From the NCBI RefSeq assembly GCF_009811655.1, contig NZ_BGJX01000007.1, positions 102,697 to 166,696 of the forward strand: a DNA stretch of 64,000 bases, in the 5' to 3' direction. The translations under genes and the position numbers were made by a program. This document shows, piece after piece, positions 47,403 to 56,621 of this stretch (positions are counted from its first letter, which is position 1; each line of letters starts with the position of its first letter). A model generated the notes under the pieces. That model saw only the letters and a list, made by a program, of their open reading frames with translations, was not told where the DNA came from and made no database searches. The DNA is from Methylosinus sp. Ce-a6 (GTDB lineage Bacteria; Pseudomonadota; Alphaproteobacteria; Rhizobiales; Beijerinckiaceae).

Positions 47403-47866
47403 CGCATATGTCGTCTGTAGCGTTTTGGCGCAGCGATCGAGAACTTGGCAACGCGGAACTAGAGACTTTGTATTTACGCAATATTCGACAGGCCTTCGCG
47501 GCCCGGGCCCTGTCCAAAATGGAACATAGGCTCGGTCCTGTGCATCCTAGGGCAAACGCGGCGCCTCAAAATCCCTCGAACGGATGAGGTGCGGAAGATG
47601 CGAGATTTATCGGCCGCGCAGCGACGATTGCAGCGACCTCGGACACATATTGAAGGTTGTAATCAGAAACCGATTCCGACGTTGCGGCGCCGCAGATTTT
47701 TTCTCGATTCGACCATGTTTTTTTAAGAAAGGACGGCCTCGACTCGATTGCGCCGCTCATGGCGATCGGCTCGATCTGGATTGCGCGTTCGATCCGTCGC
47801 AATGCGCGCCGTGGTCCGCAACTTGCGTCTCGCCGCGGGAAGCTTCTTGAAACGAGGGCGATCCCG
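47403..47866. other. 464-bp stretch without a supported gene
   Basis: Lower in GC than its surroundings. Short frames occur on both strands, none with a ribosome-binding site and recognisable sequence. GATTTTTTCTCGATTCGACC and the following TTTTTTTAAGAAAGG near 47693-47731 are homopolymer-rich. It should include the promoter of the Rieske gene. Confidence 0.5.
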
Positions 47867-48205
47867 ATGGCGTTCACCTTTATCTGTCACACCAGCGCCG
47901 TGAGCGAAGGGGCCATGGGCCTGTTTCAGGCCGGCCGCAAGAGCGTGCTTTTGGTCTGGCCGGCGGGCGGCGAGCTCAAGGCGTTTCGCGGCCGCTGTCC
48001 GCACGCCGACATGCCGCTGAACGAGGCCGCTTTCGACGGGAAGACGGTGCTCTGCAACTATCATCAATGGGGCTTCGACGGCGCCAATGGCAAATGCGTG
48101 ACGCATCTCGTCCGCAACGCTCTGCATCCTTACGAGCTGAGGGTCGAGGGCGACGAGATTCAGGTCGACCTCGGCCCCGCCAGGGCGCCGCGCGCCACGG
48201 CGTGA
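47867..48205 (+). CDS. Rieske [2Fe-2S] ferredoxin-like protein
   Basis: 112-residue single-domain Rieske protein. The cluster ligands are Cys44-x-His46 and Cys63-x2-His66, in RCPHADMPLNEAAF and VLCNYHQWGFD. Size matches the soluble Rieske ferredoxins of aromatic or alkene monooxygenases (TmoC type), yet no oxygenase gene is nearby. The ATG at 47867 is preferred because the 36 residues added by an earlier ATG are basic and unlike the family. Confidence 0.88.
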   Translation: MAFTFICHTSAVSEGAMGLFQAGRKSVLLVWPAGGELKAFRGRCPHADMPLNEAAFDGKTVLCNYHQWGFDGANGKCVTHLVRNALHPYELRVEGDEIQVDLGPARAPRATA

Positions 48206-48297
48206 CCGCCGCTTTCGCCACGGCGGGGCGGTCGGCTCCGGATCGGCCTTTGGCTTGCTTGTTGCTTGCAATTAATCGTGAAACAGGAGCGACAGCC

Positions 48298-48759
48298 GTG
48301 TCCGAGACGAGAAGCATCACGACCGAGAAGGATTTCGAGCATCCGATCGACGCCGTCTGGCGCGCCATGACGGATTCGGAATGGCTCGCCGTCTGGTTCT
48401 TTCCCAATGACATTCGGCCCGTCGAAGGGCATTCCTTCACCATTTGGAGCCGCCCGATCGAGCGTTGGGACGGCGAGTTCCAATGCAAAGTGCTCGAGGT
48501 CGTCCCCAATGAGAAGCTCAGCTTCCGATGGAAGGGCGGCCATGAGGAGCTCAAGGGCTTCGGCCACTTTATGGACGTGACCGTCACCTGGACCATTTCC
48601 CCGCTGCCGAACGGCGGCACGCATCTCCTCTTCGTGCAGGAAGGGATAGACGCCGATCCGGCGGCCGACGCGCTCTACGACATCATGCTCAAAGGCGCGG
48701 ATAGCGTGTTGAGAAGCCTCGCCAAGCGCATTCCCGACCTGCTCGAACACGAGGCGTGA
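48298..48759 (+). CDS. SRPBCC (AHSA1-like START) domain protein
   Basis: 153-residue helix-grip protein. SITTEKDFEHPIDAVWRAMT and the C-terminal ALYDIMLKGADSVLRSLAKR are typical of the SRPBCC/AHSA1 family, which binds hydrophobic ligands or assists HSP90. The start is GTG at 48298 with AGGAG ten bases before it. It is 92 bases downstream of the Rieske gene, in the same direction. Function unknown. Confidence 0.85.
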   Translation: MSETRSITTEKDFEHPIDAVWRAMTDSEWLAVWFFPNDIRPVEGHSFTIWSRPIERWDGEFQCKVLEVVPNEKLSFRWKGGHEELKGFGHFMDVTVTWTISPLPNGGTHLLFVQEGIDADPAADALYDIMLKGADSVLRSLAKRIPDLLEHEA

Positions 48760-48789
48760 CGGCGGGCTCGCCGGCGGCCTTCCGCCAAA

Positions 48790-49605
48790 TCACCTTCCGT
48801 CGGCTCGTCTGGCGATGACGGCGACGATGCGCGCCGGACCGCCGGTGCCGCCGGAAATCTTCATCGGCAGCGCGAAGACGATCGCTCCCGTCGCCGGCAA
48901 TTTGTCCAGATTGTCGAGATTTTCGAGACCCGCGGCGTCGGCGCTGGCGACGATGCGATGCACGAGGAAATCCTGCGAGGGGCCGTTGTCGACGCTCGCC
49001 GTGTCGACGCCGAGCAATTTCGCCCGGCGATCGACGACGAGCAGCGCCGCCGCCTGCGGGCCATAGGCGGGGAAATGCAGATGCGAGGCGTCGCCGGGCG
49101 TATCGTCGCCGAGATAGGCCTTGCGGTCGCTCCAGCGCGCGCTCCAGCCCGTGCGCAGCAGCACGATCGCGCCCTCCGGAATGCGCCCATGCGCGGCCTC
49201 CCATTCGGCGACGTCTTCGGGCTTCAGCGTATAGTCCGGATCGGCGGCGGCCTTGGCGCTCACATCGATGACGAAGGCCGGCCCGACGAAGCGGTCGACG
49301 GGAATTTCCGCGCTCGTCCAATGGCCTTGCGCGAAATGCAGCGGCGCGTCGAGATGGGTGCCGCCATGCTCGGGCGAGCAGAAGCTGTTGGCGGCGTAGA
49401 AATAGCCGCGCTCGGTCAGCCCATTGTGCAGCGATTTGAGCTCGAAGCCGGAGGGCGAGGTCGGCCAATAGATCGTTTTGGCGTCGAAGGGATGGGTGAG
49501 ATCGACGATCGTCGATTTGGAAAGATCGAGGCTCTGGCCGAAAGCCGGAGCCGCGAGAGACAAGAGAAAGAGCAGGACGGCGCTCTCGCCGCATCGATTG
49601 GTCAT
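48790..49605 (-). CDS. cyclase family protein (kynurenine formamidase-like), secreted
   Basis: 271-residue metal-dependent hydrolase. The signal peptide is followed by cleavage after AFG near residue 23. The metal motif HGGTHLDAPLHFA is the H-x-G-T-H-x-D-x-P-x-H pattern of cyclase/KynB/isatin hydrolase proteins. ATG 49605 has GAGGAG upstream; a TTG at 49611 is less likely. A periplasmic location is unusual for kynurenine formamidase, so the substrate is probably something else. Confidence 0.87.
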   Translation of the reverse strand: MTNRCGESAVLLFLLSLAAPAFGQSLDLSKSTIVDLTHPFDAKTIYWPTSPSGFELKSLHNGLTERGYFYAANSFCSPEHGGTHLDAPLHFAQGHWTSAEIPVDRFVGPAFVIDVSAKAAADPDYTLKPEDVAEWEAAHGRIPEGAIVLLRTGWSARWSDRKAYLGDDTPGDASHLHFPAYGPQAAALLVVDRRAKLLGVDTASVDNGPSQDFLVHRIVASADAAGLENLDNLDKLPATGAIVFALPMKISGGTGGPARIVAVIARRADGR

Positions 49606-49715
49606 GAGCAATTCTCCTCGCGCGCTCGAGCTTTGGGCGCGGGGCTCGCGCCGAAAGGGCGTTTTGACGGGAGCGAAAGTCTCCCTATCATCGTCTCGAG
49701 AGGGGGGCTCGAGAG

Positions 49716-50891
49716 ATGACGGATTCCTTCGCCGCGACGACTGTTTCGCTCGACATCGCGCATGAGGCGGGCGCGGATGCGCCGCTCGCCGGCGCGAGCT
49801 TCGTCGTCAAGGAGAATATAGACGTCGAGGGTTGCGTTTCGACCAATGGCCAGCCGACATGGGCGGCGAGTCACGCGCCTGCGGCGATGCACGCGCCCGT
49901 CGTCGACCGCCTGCTCGCCGCCGGCGCGCGGCTGGTCGGCAAGGCGCATATGGACGAGATGGCCTACAGCCTGCTCGGCGCCAACGCCCATTACGGGACG
50001 CCGATCAATCCGGCGGCGCCGGACCGCCATCCCGGCGGCTCCTCCTCGGGCTCGGCCGTCGCTGTGGCCGCCGGCCTCGCCGATTTCGCGCTGGGCACGG
50101 ATACGGCGGGCTCCTGCCGGGCGCCGGCCGCCTTTTGCGGAATTTTCGGCTTTCGCTCCTCGCATGGCGCGATCTCGGCGAATGGCGTCGTTCCGCTCGC
50201 GGAGTCGCTCGATGTCGTCGGCTGGTTCGCGCGCGATCTCGATCTTTTCGCGCGCGTCGGGGACGCGCTGCTGCCGCGCGATCTCTGCGGCGACGCGCTG
50301 GAGGAGGCCGCGATCCTCGAGGAGAGTTTCGCGCAATGCGACGAGGAGACGCGCGCGGCGATGGAGCCGGCGCTCGCCGTCGTCGCGCAGAATTTCTCCT
50401 GCCGCGAGGTCTCGCTCGGCGAGGCGTTCTGGACAGATGCGCTGCGCCATTTCCGCAATCTCCAGGCCTATGAGGCCTGGCGCGCGCATGGCGCATGGAT
50501 CGCGGCGGCCGAGCCGAAATTCGGGCCCGGCGTCGCCGGACGTTTCGATTATGCGGCGACGGTGACAAAAGCGGCCAAGGCCGAGGCCGACGCTTTCCGC
50601 AGCGCGGCGCGCGCGCGCGTCGACGCGATGTTTGGTCCGAAAACTCTGCTCGTGGTTCCGACGACGCCTTTCGCCGCGCCGCGGCTCGACGAGGGCGAGG
50701 AGGAGCTCGACCGCAAACGCTATTCGATGTTCCGCACCTTCCTCTTCGCGAGCTTCTTCGGCCTGCCTCAGATCAGCCTCCCTCTTTCGCAACCCGCGGG
50801 CGCGCCGCCGCTCGGGATTTCGTTGATCGGCCCGCGCTGGTCGGATCGGCGGCTGATCGCCGCGGCGCGGGGGCTTGTCGAGCGGCTGTAG
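49716..50891 (+). CDS. amidase (amidase signature family)
   Basis: 391-residue hydrolase. The Ser-cisSer-Lys triad residues fall in FVVKENIDVEG (Lys), GGSSSGSAVAVAAGLADFAL (first Ser) and DTAGSCRAPAAFCG (nucleophilic Ser). It is shorter than GatA (about 480) and lacks GatB/C partners, so it is a free amidase acting on a small amide. Divergent from the cyclase gene with 110 bases between. Its 3' end overlaps the convergent HxlR gene by about 119 bases. Confidence 0.87.
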   Translation: MTDSFAATTVSLDIAHEAGADAPLAGASFVVKENIDVEGCVSTNGQPTWAASHAPAAMHAPVVDRLLAAGARLVGKAHMDEMAYSLLGANAHYGTPINPAAPDRHPGGSSSGSAVAVAAGLADFALGTDTAGSCRAPAAFCGIFGFRSSHGAISANGVVPLAESLDVVGWFARDLDLFARVGDALLPRDLCGDALEEAAILEESFAQCDEETRAAMEPALAVVAQNFSCREVSLGEAFWTDALRHFRNLQAYEAWRAHGAWIAAAEPKFGPGVAGRFDYAATVTKAAKAEADAFRSAARARVDAMFGPKTLLVVPTTPFAAPRLDEGEEELDRKRYSMFRTFLFASFFGLPQISLPLSQPAGAPPLGISLIGPRWSDRRLIAAARGLVERL

Positions 50892-51222
50892 CCTTCTCCG
50901 CCAGCACATTGTCGACGCCCCAGCGGAACAGCAGCGCCAGAACCGGCTCCAGCGAGCGGCCGCGCTCGGTGAGGCTATATTCGACGCGCGGCGGCACCTC
51001 GGGATAGACGCGGCGCGAGATCATGCGATCGCGCTCGAGATCGCGCAATTGCTGCGTCAGCGTGCGCTGCGTGATCGTCTTCAAGAGGCGCTGCAATTCG
51101 CTGAAGCGCTTGGTTCCGTCGGCGAGACGAAAGAGAATCGACGGCTTCCATTTGCCGCCGATAATGTCCATCGCGCCTTCGATCGGGCATTCGTCATATT
51201 GCTCGTGTCGCTGCTTGCGCAT
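50773..51222 (-). CDS. HxlR-family winged-helix regulator
   Basis: 149-residue MarR-like regulator. CPIEGAMDIIGGKWKPSILF, RFSELQRLLKTITQRTLTQQ and LTERGRSLEPVLALLFRWG are the HxlR signature. Cys at residue 11 is the conserved position used by redox-sensing HypR/QorR relatives. The tail after residue 110 is basic and overlaps the amidase 3' end on the opposite strand. The start at 51222 is the family-like one; an earlier ATG (51267) adds 15 residues. It is divergent from a MAPEG gene, its likely target. Confidence 0.88.
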   Translation of the reverse strand: MRKQRHEQYDECPIEGAMDIIGGKWKPSILFRLADGTKRFSELQRLLKTITQRTLTQQLRDLERDRMISRRVYPEVPPRVEYSLTERGRSLEPVLALLFRWGVDNVLAEKATAARQAPAPRRSAADPTSAGRSTKSRAAARPRVAKEGG

Positions 51223-51301
51223 GAGATTGTATCCATTCACGGCAGTCGGGTGAATCCGGAAACGCATGAAGGAAGGCGATCGGGAGGGGGTGACGCGCCG
51301 A

Positions 51302-51366
51302 GTCACGGGCTTCACCCCACCCCGGCCTGCTTCGCAGGCCGACCCTTTCCCTGAAGGGGAGGGTGG
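51302..51366. repeat. palindromic intergenic repeat (family A), partial
   Basis: Reverse-orientation half unit: GGCTTCACCCCACCCCGGCC, TGCTTCGCAGGCC and CCCTGAAGGGGAGGGTGG. It lies between the HxlR gene and the MAPEG promoter dyad. Confidence 0.75.
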
Positions 51367-51420
51367 ATGCGCCCTTCGTCGCCCAATCGCGCTGTAAGTA
51401 TCCAATGTTGCCGTATCGGC

Positions 51421-51455
51421 ATTACGCAGCAGTATATGCGATATTTCTGCGTAAT
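51421..51455. promoter_or_regulatory. 9-bp inverted repeat upstream of the MAPEG gene
   Basis: ATTACGCAG (51421-51429) and CTGCGTAAT (51447-51455) are perfect complements separated by 17 AT-rich bases containing TATATGCGATATT. Position about 65 bases before the MAPEG ATG and in the divergent HxlR intergenic region makes it a candidate HxlR operator. Confidence 0.55.
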
Positions 51456-51519
51456 TCACCAATGAAAAGCGTTTCGCTAGTTTCGCGCCGTCTTCGACGA
51501 AAGAGGAGCGCGCCAAGCG

Positions 51520-51930
51520 ATGACCAATGCGATTTCCCCCGAGCTCTATTGGACCGTGCTGACCGCCGGTCTCGCCTCCATTCTCTGGATTCCCTATATT
51601 CTGCAGCGTATCGTCGAGCTCGGCCCGATCGAGACCTTTCGCGATCCGCTGCATGACGTTTCGACGAAGGCGCCCTGGGCGCAGCGCGCCAAGAACGCGC
51701 ATACGAATATGATCGAAAATCTCCTCGTCTTCGCTGTGCTCGCGCTGACGATCCAGATCATCGGCGGCGGCACGGCGGCGACGGCGATCGCGGCGCCGCT
51801 CTTCTTCGCGACGCGCGCGGCGCATTATGTCGTCTATACGCTCGGCCTGCCGTGGGCGCGCACGCCCATGTTCCTCATCGGCTTGGGCTGTCAGCTCACG
51901 CTGCTCTTCGCCATTCTCGCGCGCGTGTGA
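51520..51930 (+). CDS. MAPEG family membrane protein
   Basis: 136-residue protein with four predicted spans. ISPELYWTVLTAGLASILWI, RAKNAHTNMIENLLVFAVLA and the C-terminal TRAAHYVVYTLGLPWARTPM are MAPEG family features (eicosanoid and glutathione metabolism proteins of eukaryotes). The bacterial branch is uncharacterised, perhaps a glutathione-dependent detoxification enzyme. The neighbouring HxlR regulator suggests induction by reactive electrophiles. Confidence 0.85.
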   Translation: MTNAISPELYWTVLTAGLASILWIPYILQRIVELGPIETFRDPLHDVSTKAPWAQRAKNAHTNMIENLLVFAVLALTIQIIGGGTAATAIAAPLFFATRAAHYVVYTLGLPWARTPMFLIGLGCQLTLLFAILARV

Positions 51931-51937
51931 CGTTTCC

Positions 51938-52014
51938 CGTCATTGCGAGCGCAGCGAAGCAATCCAGAGCCGAGGGGCGGCCCCTGGATCCATTCGCTGC
52001 GCTCGCGATGACGG
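51938..52014. repeat. palindromic repeat, GTCATTGCGAGCGCAGCGAA type
   Basis: GTCATTGCGAGCGCAGCGAA followed by GCAATCCAG at left and CTGGATCCATTCGCTGCGCT followed by CGCGATGAC at right form a hairpin between convergent genes. Second copy of the type at 32470-32552. Confidence 0.85.
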
Positions 52015-52031
52015 TTGTTTTTTCGGTTGCG

Positions 52032-52490
52032 TCAGTCGGAGCCATGCTCGACCGACAGCAGCTTCAATATTCGTTGTGAAAGCGAGTCCCGCACGGCGCG
52101 ATAGGACTCCATGATCGTCTCGCGTGAGCCGCTCGTCGCGGTGGCGTCGAGCGTCGGCCAATAGACGACGTCCACCGCCATGGTGCGGGTGAGCTCCAGC
52201 GCCTTGTGATGCGATTCCGGCGACAAAGTCACGATGAGATCGAAGTTGGAATCCTCCAAATCCTCGAAAGTGTGCGGCTTGTGGCGCGAGATGTCGACGC
52301 CGACCTCCTCCATCGCCGCGACGGCGAAAGGATCGGCTTCTCCGCGCTTCAGCCCCGCCGAGGCGAAATAGATCTCGCGGCCGAAATAATGACGCCCCAG
52401 CGCCTCCGCCATGGGCGAGCGCACCGCGTTCTGCGTGCAGGCGAACAGCACGGCATGCGGCCGTCGTGCGGGTCCGCCTTCGTCCCGCAT
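52032..52490 (-). CDS. low molecular weight phosphatase / arsenate reductase-like protein
   Basis: 152-residue protein with the P-loop Cys18-x5-Arg24 in LFACTQNAVRSPMAEA, followed by GREIYFASAGLK. The general acid Asp lies in YWPTLDATAT. The family includes tyrosine phosphatases and thioredoxin-linked arsenate reductases; the extra cysteines of arsenate reductase are absent, favouring phosphatase. It follows UPF0262 by four bases in the usual order of this operon. Confidence 0.87.
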   Translation of the reverse strand: MRDEGGPARRPHAVLFACTQNAVRSPMAEALGRHYFGREIYFASAGLKRGEADPFAVAAMEEVGVDISRHKPHTFEDLEDSNFDLIVTLSPESHHKALELTRTMAVDVVYWPTLDATATSGSRETIMESYRAVRDSLSQRILKLLSVEHGSD

Positions 52491-52494
52491 GGGC

Positions 52495-52974
52495 TCAGCC
52501 CTTCCAATGCAGGGCCGTGACCAGCGTGAAGAGGCGGCGCGCGGTGTCCGTGTCGCAGTCGATCTTGCCCTTCAGCCGTTCGGCGAGCAGGGCGGCGCCT
52601 TCATTGTGCAGCCCGCGCCGGCCCATGTCGATCGCCTCGATCCGGCTCGGCGTCGCGGTGCGGATCGCGGCGTAATAGGTCTCGCAGACGAGGAAATAAT
52701 CCTTCAGCAGCCGCTTGAAGGGCGTCAGCGACAGAATATGCGTGACGACGGTGGCGCCCGTTGCGTCGCGCACGTCGAAGACGAGCTTGGCGTCGTGCAG
52801 GGCGATGACGAGGGCGTAGGGGCCGCCGTCATGGCCTTCGAGCGCGAAACTATTGTCCTCGATGAGATCATAGATGGCGATGGCGCGCTCATGCTCCTGA
52901 TCCGCCGTGCCGCGCCCGATGGATGCTTCATCGAGCGTGACCGAGATCAGCCGCTTGGTCGCGCTTTCCGCCAC
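52495..52974 (-). CDS. UPF0262 family protein
   Basis: 159-residue conserved alphaproteobacterial protein without known function. [40 protein letters not shown] and [20 protein letters not shown] are the family blocks. The GTG at 52974 gives the usual length of about 160; the start lies within two bases of the hisD stop, so translation is probably coupled. Cotranscribed with hisD and the phosphatase. Confidence 0.9.
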   Translation of the reverse strand: MAESATKRLISVTLDEASIGRGTADQEHERAIAIYDLIEDNSFALEGHDGGPYALVIALHDAKLVFDVRDATGATVVTHILSLTPFKRLLKDYFLVCETYYAAIRTATPSRIEAIDMGRRGLHNEGAALLAERLKGKIDCDTDTARRLFTLVTALHWKG

Positions 52975-52975
52975 C

Positions 52976-54277
52976 TCACGCCCCGCGCTGGTCGAGACGC
53001 AGCGCGACGGAGCGCGCATGGGCCTGCAACCGCTCGGCGTCGCCGAGCGCCACGGCGGCGGGGCCGATCTCCTTCAGCGAGGCGGAGTCGCATTTCAAAA
53101 TCGAGGTGCGCTTGACGAAATCGAGCACGCTGAGACCCGAAGAGAAGCGCGCCGAGCGCGCCGTCGGCAGCACGTGATTGGAGCCGCCGACATAATCGCC
53201 GATCGCCTCGGGCGTATAGGCGCCGATGAAGATCGCGCCGGCGTTGCGCACCTTCGCCGCCAATTCCTCGGCGTTCTCCGCGACGATCTCCAAATGCTCG
53301 GCCGCGATGCGGTCGGCGAGCGGAATGGAGTCCTCGAGGCTCTTGGTCACGATGATCGCGCCATAGTCGCGCCAGCTCTTGGTGGCGATCTCGAGCCTCG
53401 ACAGCGTCGCCAGCTGGCGCTCGACGGCGGCGGCCGCGGCGTCGGCGAAGGCGGGATCGTCGGTGATGAGGATCGACTGCGCCGATTCGTCATGCTCGGC
53501 CTGGGCGAGCAGATCGATCGCCACCCAATCGGGATTGGCGCTTCTGTCGGCGAGCACGAGAATTTCCGAGGGGCCGGCGATCATGTCGATGCCGACGAGG
53601 CCGAAGACGCGGCGCTTGGCTGCCGCCACCCAGGCGTTGCCCGGCCCGACGATCTTGGCCACGGGGCGAATGGTCTTGGTGCCATAGGCGAGCGCCGCGA
53701 CGGCCTGCGCGCCGCCGACGCGATAGACCTCGTCGACGCCGGCGCGCTTGGCGGCGGCCAGGACCAGCGGGTCGATCACCCCATGCGGGGCGGGAACCAC
53801 CATCACCAGCCGGTCGACGCCGGCCACCTTGGCGGGCACGGCGTTCATCAGCACGGAGGAGGGGTAGGAGGCGGTGCCGCCCGGCACGTAGAGGCCGACC
53901 GATTCGAGCGCCGTCCAGCGCCAGCCGAGCTCGACGCCGGCCTCGTCCTTGTAGCGCAGATCCTGCGGCCGCTGGCGCTCGTGGAAGGCTTTGATGCGGG
54001 CGTGGGCGAGATCGAGGGCGGCGAGCGTCTCCTTCGGCACTTTGGCCTCGGCAACGTCGATCTCTTCTTTTGTCAGCGCGATGCCGGTCTGCGCGAGGTC
54101 GATATGGTCGAAGCGCTTGGAATAATCGATCAACGCCGCGTCGCCGCGGGCGGCCACTTCCTCGATAATGCCGCGGACGGTGTCGTCGACGTCCTGCGCG
54201 GCCTCGCGCTTCGTCGCCAGCAGCGCCGAGAAGCGCTCCTCGAAATCCGCCGCCGACGCATCCAATCGCCAAGTCAT
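52976..54277 (-). CDS. hisD: histidinol dehydrogenase
   Basis: 433-residue zinc- and NAD-dependent enzyme for the last two steps of histidine synthesis. [20 protein letters not shown], the [20 protein letters not shown] segment, AEHDESAQ (zinc and catalytic residues) and the SNHVLPT block are characteristic. GGAGAAG precedes ATG 54277; an earlier in-frame ATG at 54340 is rejected. Flanked by DUF2948 and UPF0262 genes, the normal order in Hyphomicrobiales. Confidence 0.97.
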   Translation of the reverse strand: MTWRLDASAADFEERFSALLATKREAAQDVDDTVRGIIEEVAARGDAALIDYSKRFDHIDLAQTGIALTKEEIDVAEAKVPKETLAALDLAHARIKAFHERQRPQDLRYKDEAGVELGWRWTALESVGLYVPGGTASYPSSVLMNAVPAKVAGVDRLVMVVPAPHGVIDPLVLAAAKRAGVDEVYRVGGAQAVAALAYGTKTIRPVAKIVGPGNAWVAAAKRRVFGLVGIDMIAGPSEILVLADRSANPDWVAIDLLAQAEHDESAQSILITDDPAFADAAAAAVERQLATLSRLEIATKSWRDYGAIIVTKSLEDSIPLADRIAAEHLEIVAENAEELAAKVRNAGAIFIGAYTPEAIGDYVGGSNHVLPTARSARFSSGLSVLDFVKRTSILKCDSASLKEIGPAAVALGDAERLQAHARSVALRLDQRGA

Positions 54278-54305
54278 GTTCTTCTCCAACCGGAATTTCC
54301 GGTTG

Positions 54306-54785
54306 TCATGACCTTCCCTCGCCGTCTTCGTCAAGCTCATGTGACGGACAGGCTCTCACGCCCCAGCGGGAGCCGAGGTCCTGGAGACGGGCCTCGACGC
54401 ATTCCACATCGAGCGAAATCGCCGCGCCTCCCGCGAAAATCAGCGTCACCACGCCGCCCGGCGGCTCGGCGGCGGGCTCGAAAGTGACGGCCAGCAGCTC
54501 CAAGATCGCCTCCGGCCGGTCGAGGGCGATCTTCAGCCGCCGGACGCGCCGCACCCCGTCGAAATGCACGCCAGAGTGGCAGCGCTCGCGCCGGCCCTGC
54601 TCGGCGGCGGCCCAGTCATAGCGGCAGCCGACGAAGGCGAAACGGCGCTTTTCCGGTAGAAAGGCGATGTCTCCGACCCTGACCAAGGCGTCCTGGAGCA
54701 GGGCCGAGAGGCAGGAGAGATCCTCGGCGTCCATGGCTTGGAGCCTCAGACCTTCGGGCTGCGGCGACGACGAGCGCTTGAACAT
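54306..54785 (-). CDS. DUF2948 family protein
   Basis: 159 residues. LRLQAMDAEDLSCLSALLQD, ALVRVGDIAFLPEKRRFAFV and FAGGAAISLDVECVEARLQD match the conserved family that precedes hisD in this order. No function is known. ATG 54785 (MFKRSSSPQPEG) is preferred; an earlier in-frame ATG at 54890 would overlap the xseA end and adds basic low-complexity residues. Confidence 0.85.
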   Translation of the reverse strand: MFKRSSSPQPEGLRLQAMDAEDLSCLSALLQDALVRVGDIAFLPEKRRFAFVGCRYDWAAAEQGRRERCHSGVHFDGVRRVRRLKIALDRPEAILELLAVTFEPAAEPPGGVVTLIFAGGAAISLDVECVEARLQDLGSRWGVRACPSHELDEDGEGRS

Positions 54786-54886
54786 GGCGCGAGCCTCCTG
54801 TTCGAGCATATGGCGAGCCGCCGCCCTGCCTGCAACCGCGCAGCCGAGCCGGCGACGCACGCCGAGAGGAATTTTGCCTTGTCGTT

Positions 54887-56461
54887 TCAAAACAGTGACC
54901 CCTGGCCGCCGTCGCTCCCGCCCTTGGGGCGCCTCCCCTTGGACGCTGGGGCCGGAGGGGGCGGCGCGTCCCCGGTCTCCGCCCGCGCGCCGATTTTTCC
55001 GTCGGCGAATTGAATCGTCAGCCGCGCGCCGGGAGCGACGTCCGCGGAACGGCGCAGCAGCGCATCCCCCTCGTCGCGCACCAGGGCGAAGCCGCGCGCC
55101 AGCACCTGCTCATAGCCGAGCGTCTTGCGCAGCTGGTCGAGCCGCTCGGCCCGCGCGCGCTTTTCGTCGATGATGCGCTGAAAGGCCGAGCGTAGCCGCT
55201 GCTCGGCGTGGTCGAGCCGCCTGTGCGCGCTCTCGGCCTCGCGGATGGCCAGAGAGCGCCGCGCCGCGAGGCCCTGGCGCAGGCGGGCGTGCAGGCCCTT
55301 CAGCCGCTCGGAGGCGCGCGCCAGCTCCGCCTGCGGCGAATGGCGGGCGAGGACATGGGAGACGCGCGAGAGCGCAAGGCGCTTGCCGTCGATCGCGCGA
55401 TGAAGCGCGCTGCGCAGCCGCTCGCCCGCGCGATCGGCGCGCTGGGCGGGAGCGAGCAGCAATTGCGTCCCCGCCGGCAGCACGCGCTGCAGCGAGAGGA
55501 GATGCCGCCGATTGGCGTCGAGAAGGCGCCGCTCCGCGCTGGCGAGCCGGCGGGCGAGAGTCGCCGTCTGCTCGACGAGCTCGGCGCGCACCGGCACGCA
55601 TTTTTCCGCCGCGCCGGTCGGCGTCGGGGCGCGCAGATCGGCGGCGAAATCGATGAGCGTCGTGTCGGTCTCATGGCCGATGGCCGAGACCAGCGGAATG
55701 GCGCTCGCCGCCGCCGCGCGCACGACGATCTCCTCATTGAAGCCGAACAGATCCTCGAGCGAGCCTCCGCCGCGCGCGACGATGAGCACATCCGGCCGCG
55801 GAATGGGGCCGCCGGGGGGCAGGGCGTTGAAACCCTCGATCGCCGCCGCCACTTCGGCTGCGCAGGTCTCCCCTTGCACGCGAACGGGCCAGACCAGCAC
55901 GCGGCGTGGAAAACGATCCAGCAGCCGATGCAGAATATCGCGAATCACCGCGCCGGTCGGCGAGGTGACGACGCCGACGACCGCCGGCAGAAAGGGCAGA
56001 GGTTTCTTGCGCTCGGCGTCGAAGAGGCCCTCGGCGGCGAGGCGCTTGCGGCGCTCGTCGAGCAGCGCCATCAGCGCGCCGGCGCCGGCCGGCTCCAGCG
56101 TCTCGATGACGATCTGATAGGAGGATTTGCCTGGAAACGTGCTGATCTTGCCGGTGGCGACGACCTCGAGCCCCTCCTGCGGCTTCACGCGCAGGCGCAG
56201 GAAGGTCATTTTCCAGATCACCGCGTCGAGACGGGCGTTCTGGTCCTTGAGGCTGAAATAGACATGGCCGGAGGAATGCGGCCCCCGATAATTGGTGATC
56301 TCGCCGCGCACGCGCACATGGCCGAAGCGATCCTCCACCGTGCGCTTGAGCGCATTGGCGAGCTCGGAGACGGAGAGCTCCGGCACATTGGGCCCGGCGG
56401 CGATCGGCGCGGGCGGATCGTCGGCCTCGGGGGCGGGGGATTTGGCGGGGCGCTTGGCCAT
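54887..56461 (-). CDS. xseA: exodeoxyribonuclease VII large subunit
   Basis: 524-residue catalytic subunit. N-terminal OB domain (residues 28-125, [20 protein letters not shown]), then the nuclease domain with [40 protein letters not shown] and [20 protein letters not shown], followed by long coiled-coil helices. The C-terminal 35 residues are Gly/Pro-rich and basic. The small subunit xseB is not in the window. Confidence 0.96.
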   Translation of the reverse strand: MAKRPAKSPAPEADDPPAPIAAGPNVPELSVSELANALKRTVEDRFGHVRVRGEITNYRGPHSSGHVYFSLKDQNARLDAVIWKMTFLRLRVKPQEGLEVVATGKISTFPGKSSYQIVIETLEPAGAGALMALLDERRKRLAAEGLFDAERKKPLPFLPAVVGVVTSPTGAVIRDILHRLLDRFPRRVLVWPVRVQGETCAAEVAAAIEGFNALPPGGPIPRPDVLIVARGGGSLEDLFGFNEEIVVRAAAASAIPLVSAIGHETDTTLIDFAADLRAPTPTGAAEKCVPVRAELVEQTATLARRLASAERRLLDANRRHLLSLQRVLPAGTQLLLAPAQRADRAGERLRSALHRAIDGKRLALSRVSHVLARHSPQAELARASERLKGLHARLRQGLAARRSLAIREAESAHRRLDHAEQRLRSAFQRIIDEKRARAERLDQLRKTLGYEQVLARGFALVRDEGDALLRRSADVAPGARLTIQFADGKIGARAETGDAPPPPAPASKGRRPKGGSDGGQGSLF

Positions 56462-56621
56462 GGGCGAGATATGGCCGATTTTGTGGCTCCCCGCGAGGGG
56501 GGGCGGGGCGGTCGTCCAGTGGATTGCGGCGGCGCCGCGACCGGCACAGGAATTCTTCAGGATCGCCGACGACTCGATATCAGTGTCTCGGCGCGCCTGG
56601 ATCTCTCATTGATCGCTACGC

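Noticed and set aside
47867..48759. Rieske and SRPBCC genes as a split ring-hydroxylating dioxygenase
   Set aside because: The SRPBCC protein is the AHSA1 type, lacks the 2-His-1-carboxylate iron site, and the Rieske protein is a stand-alone ferredoxin size.
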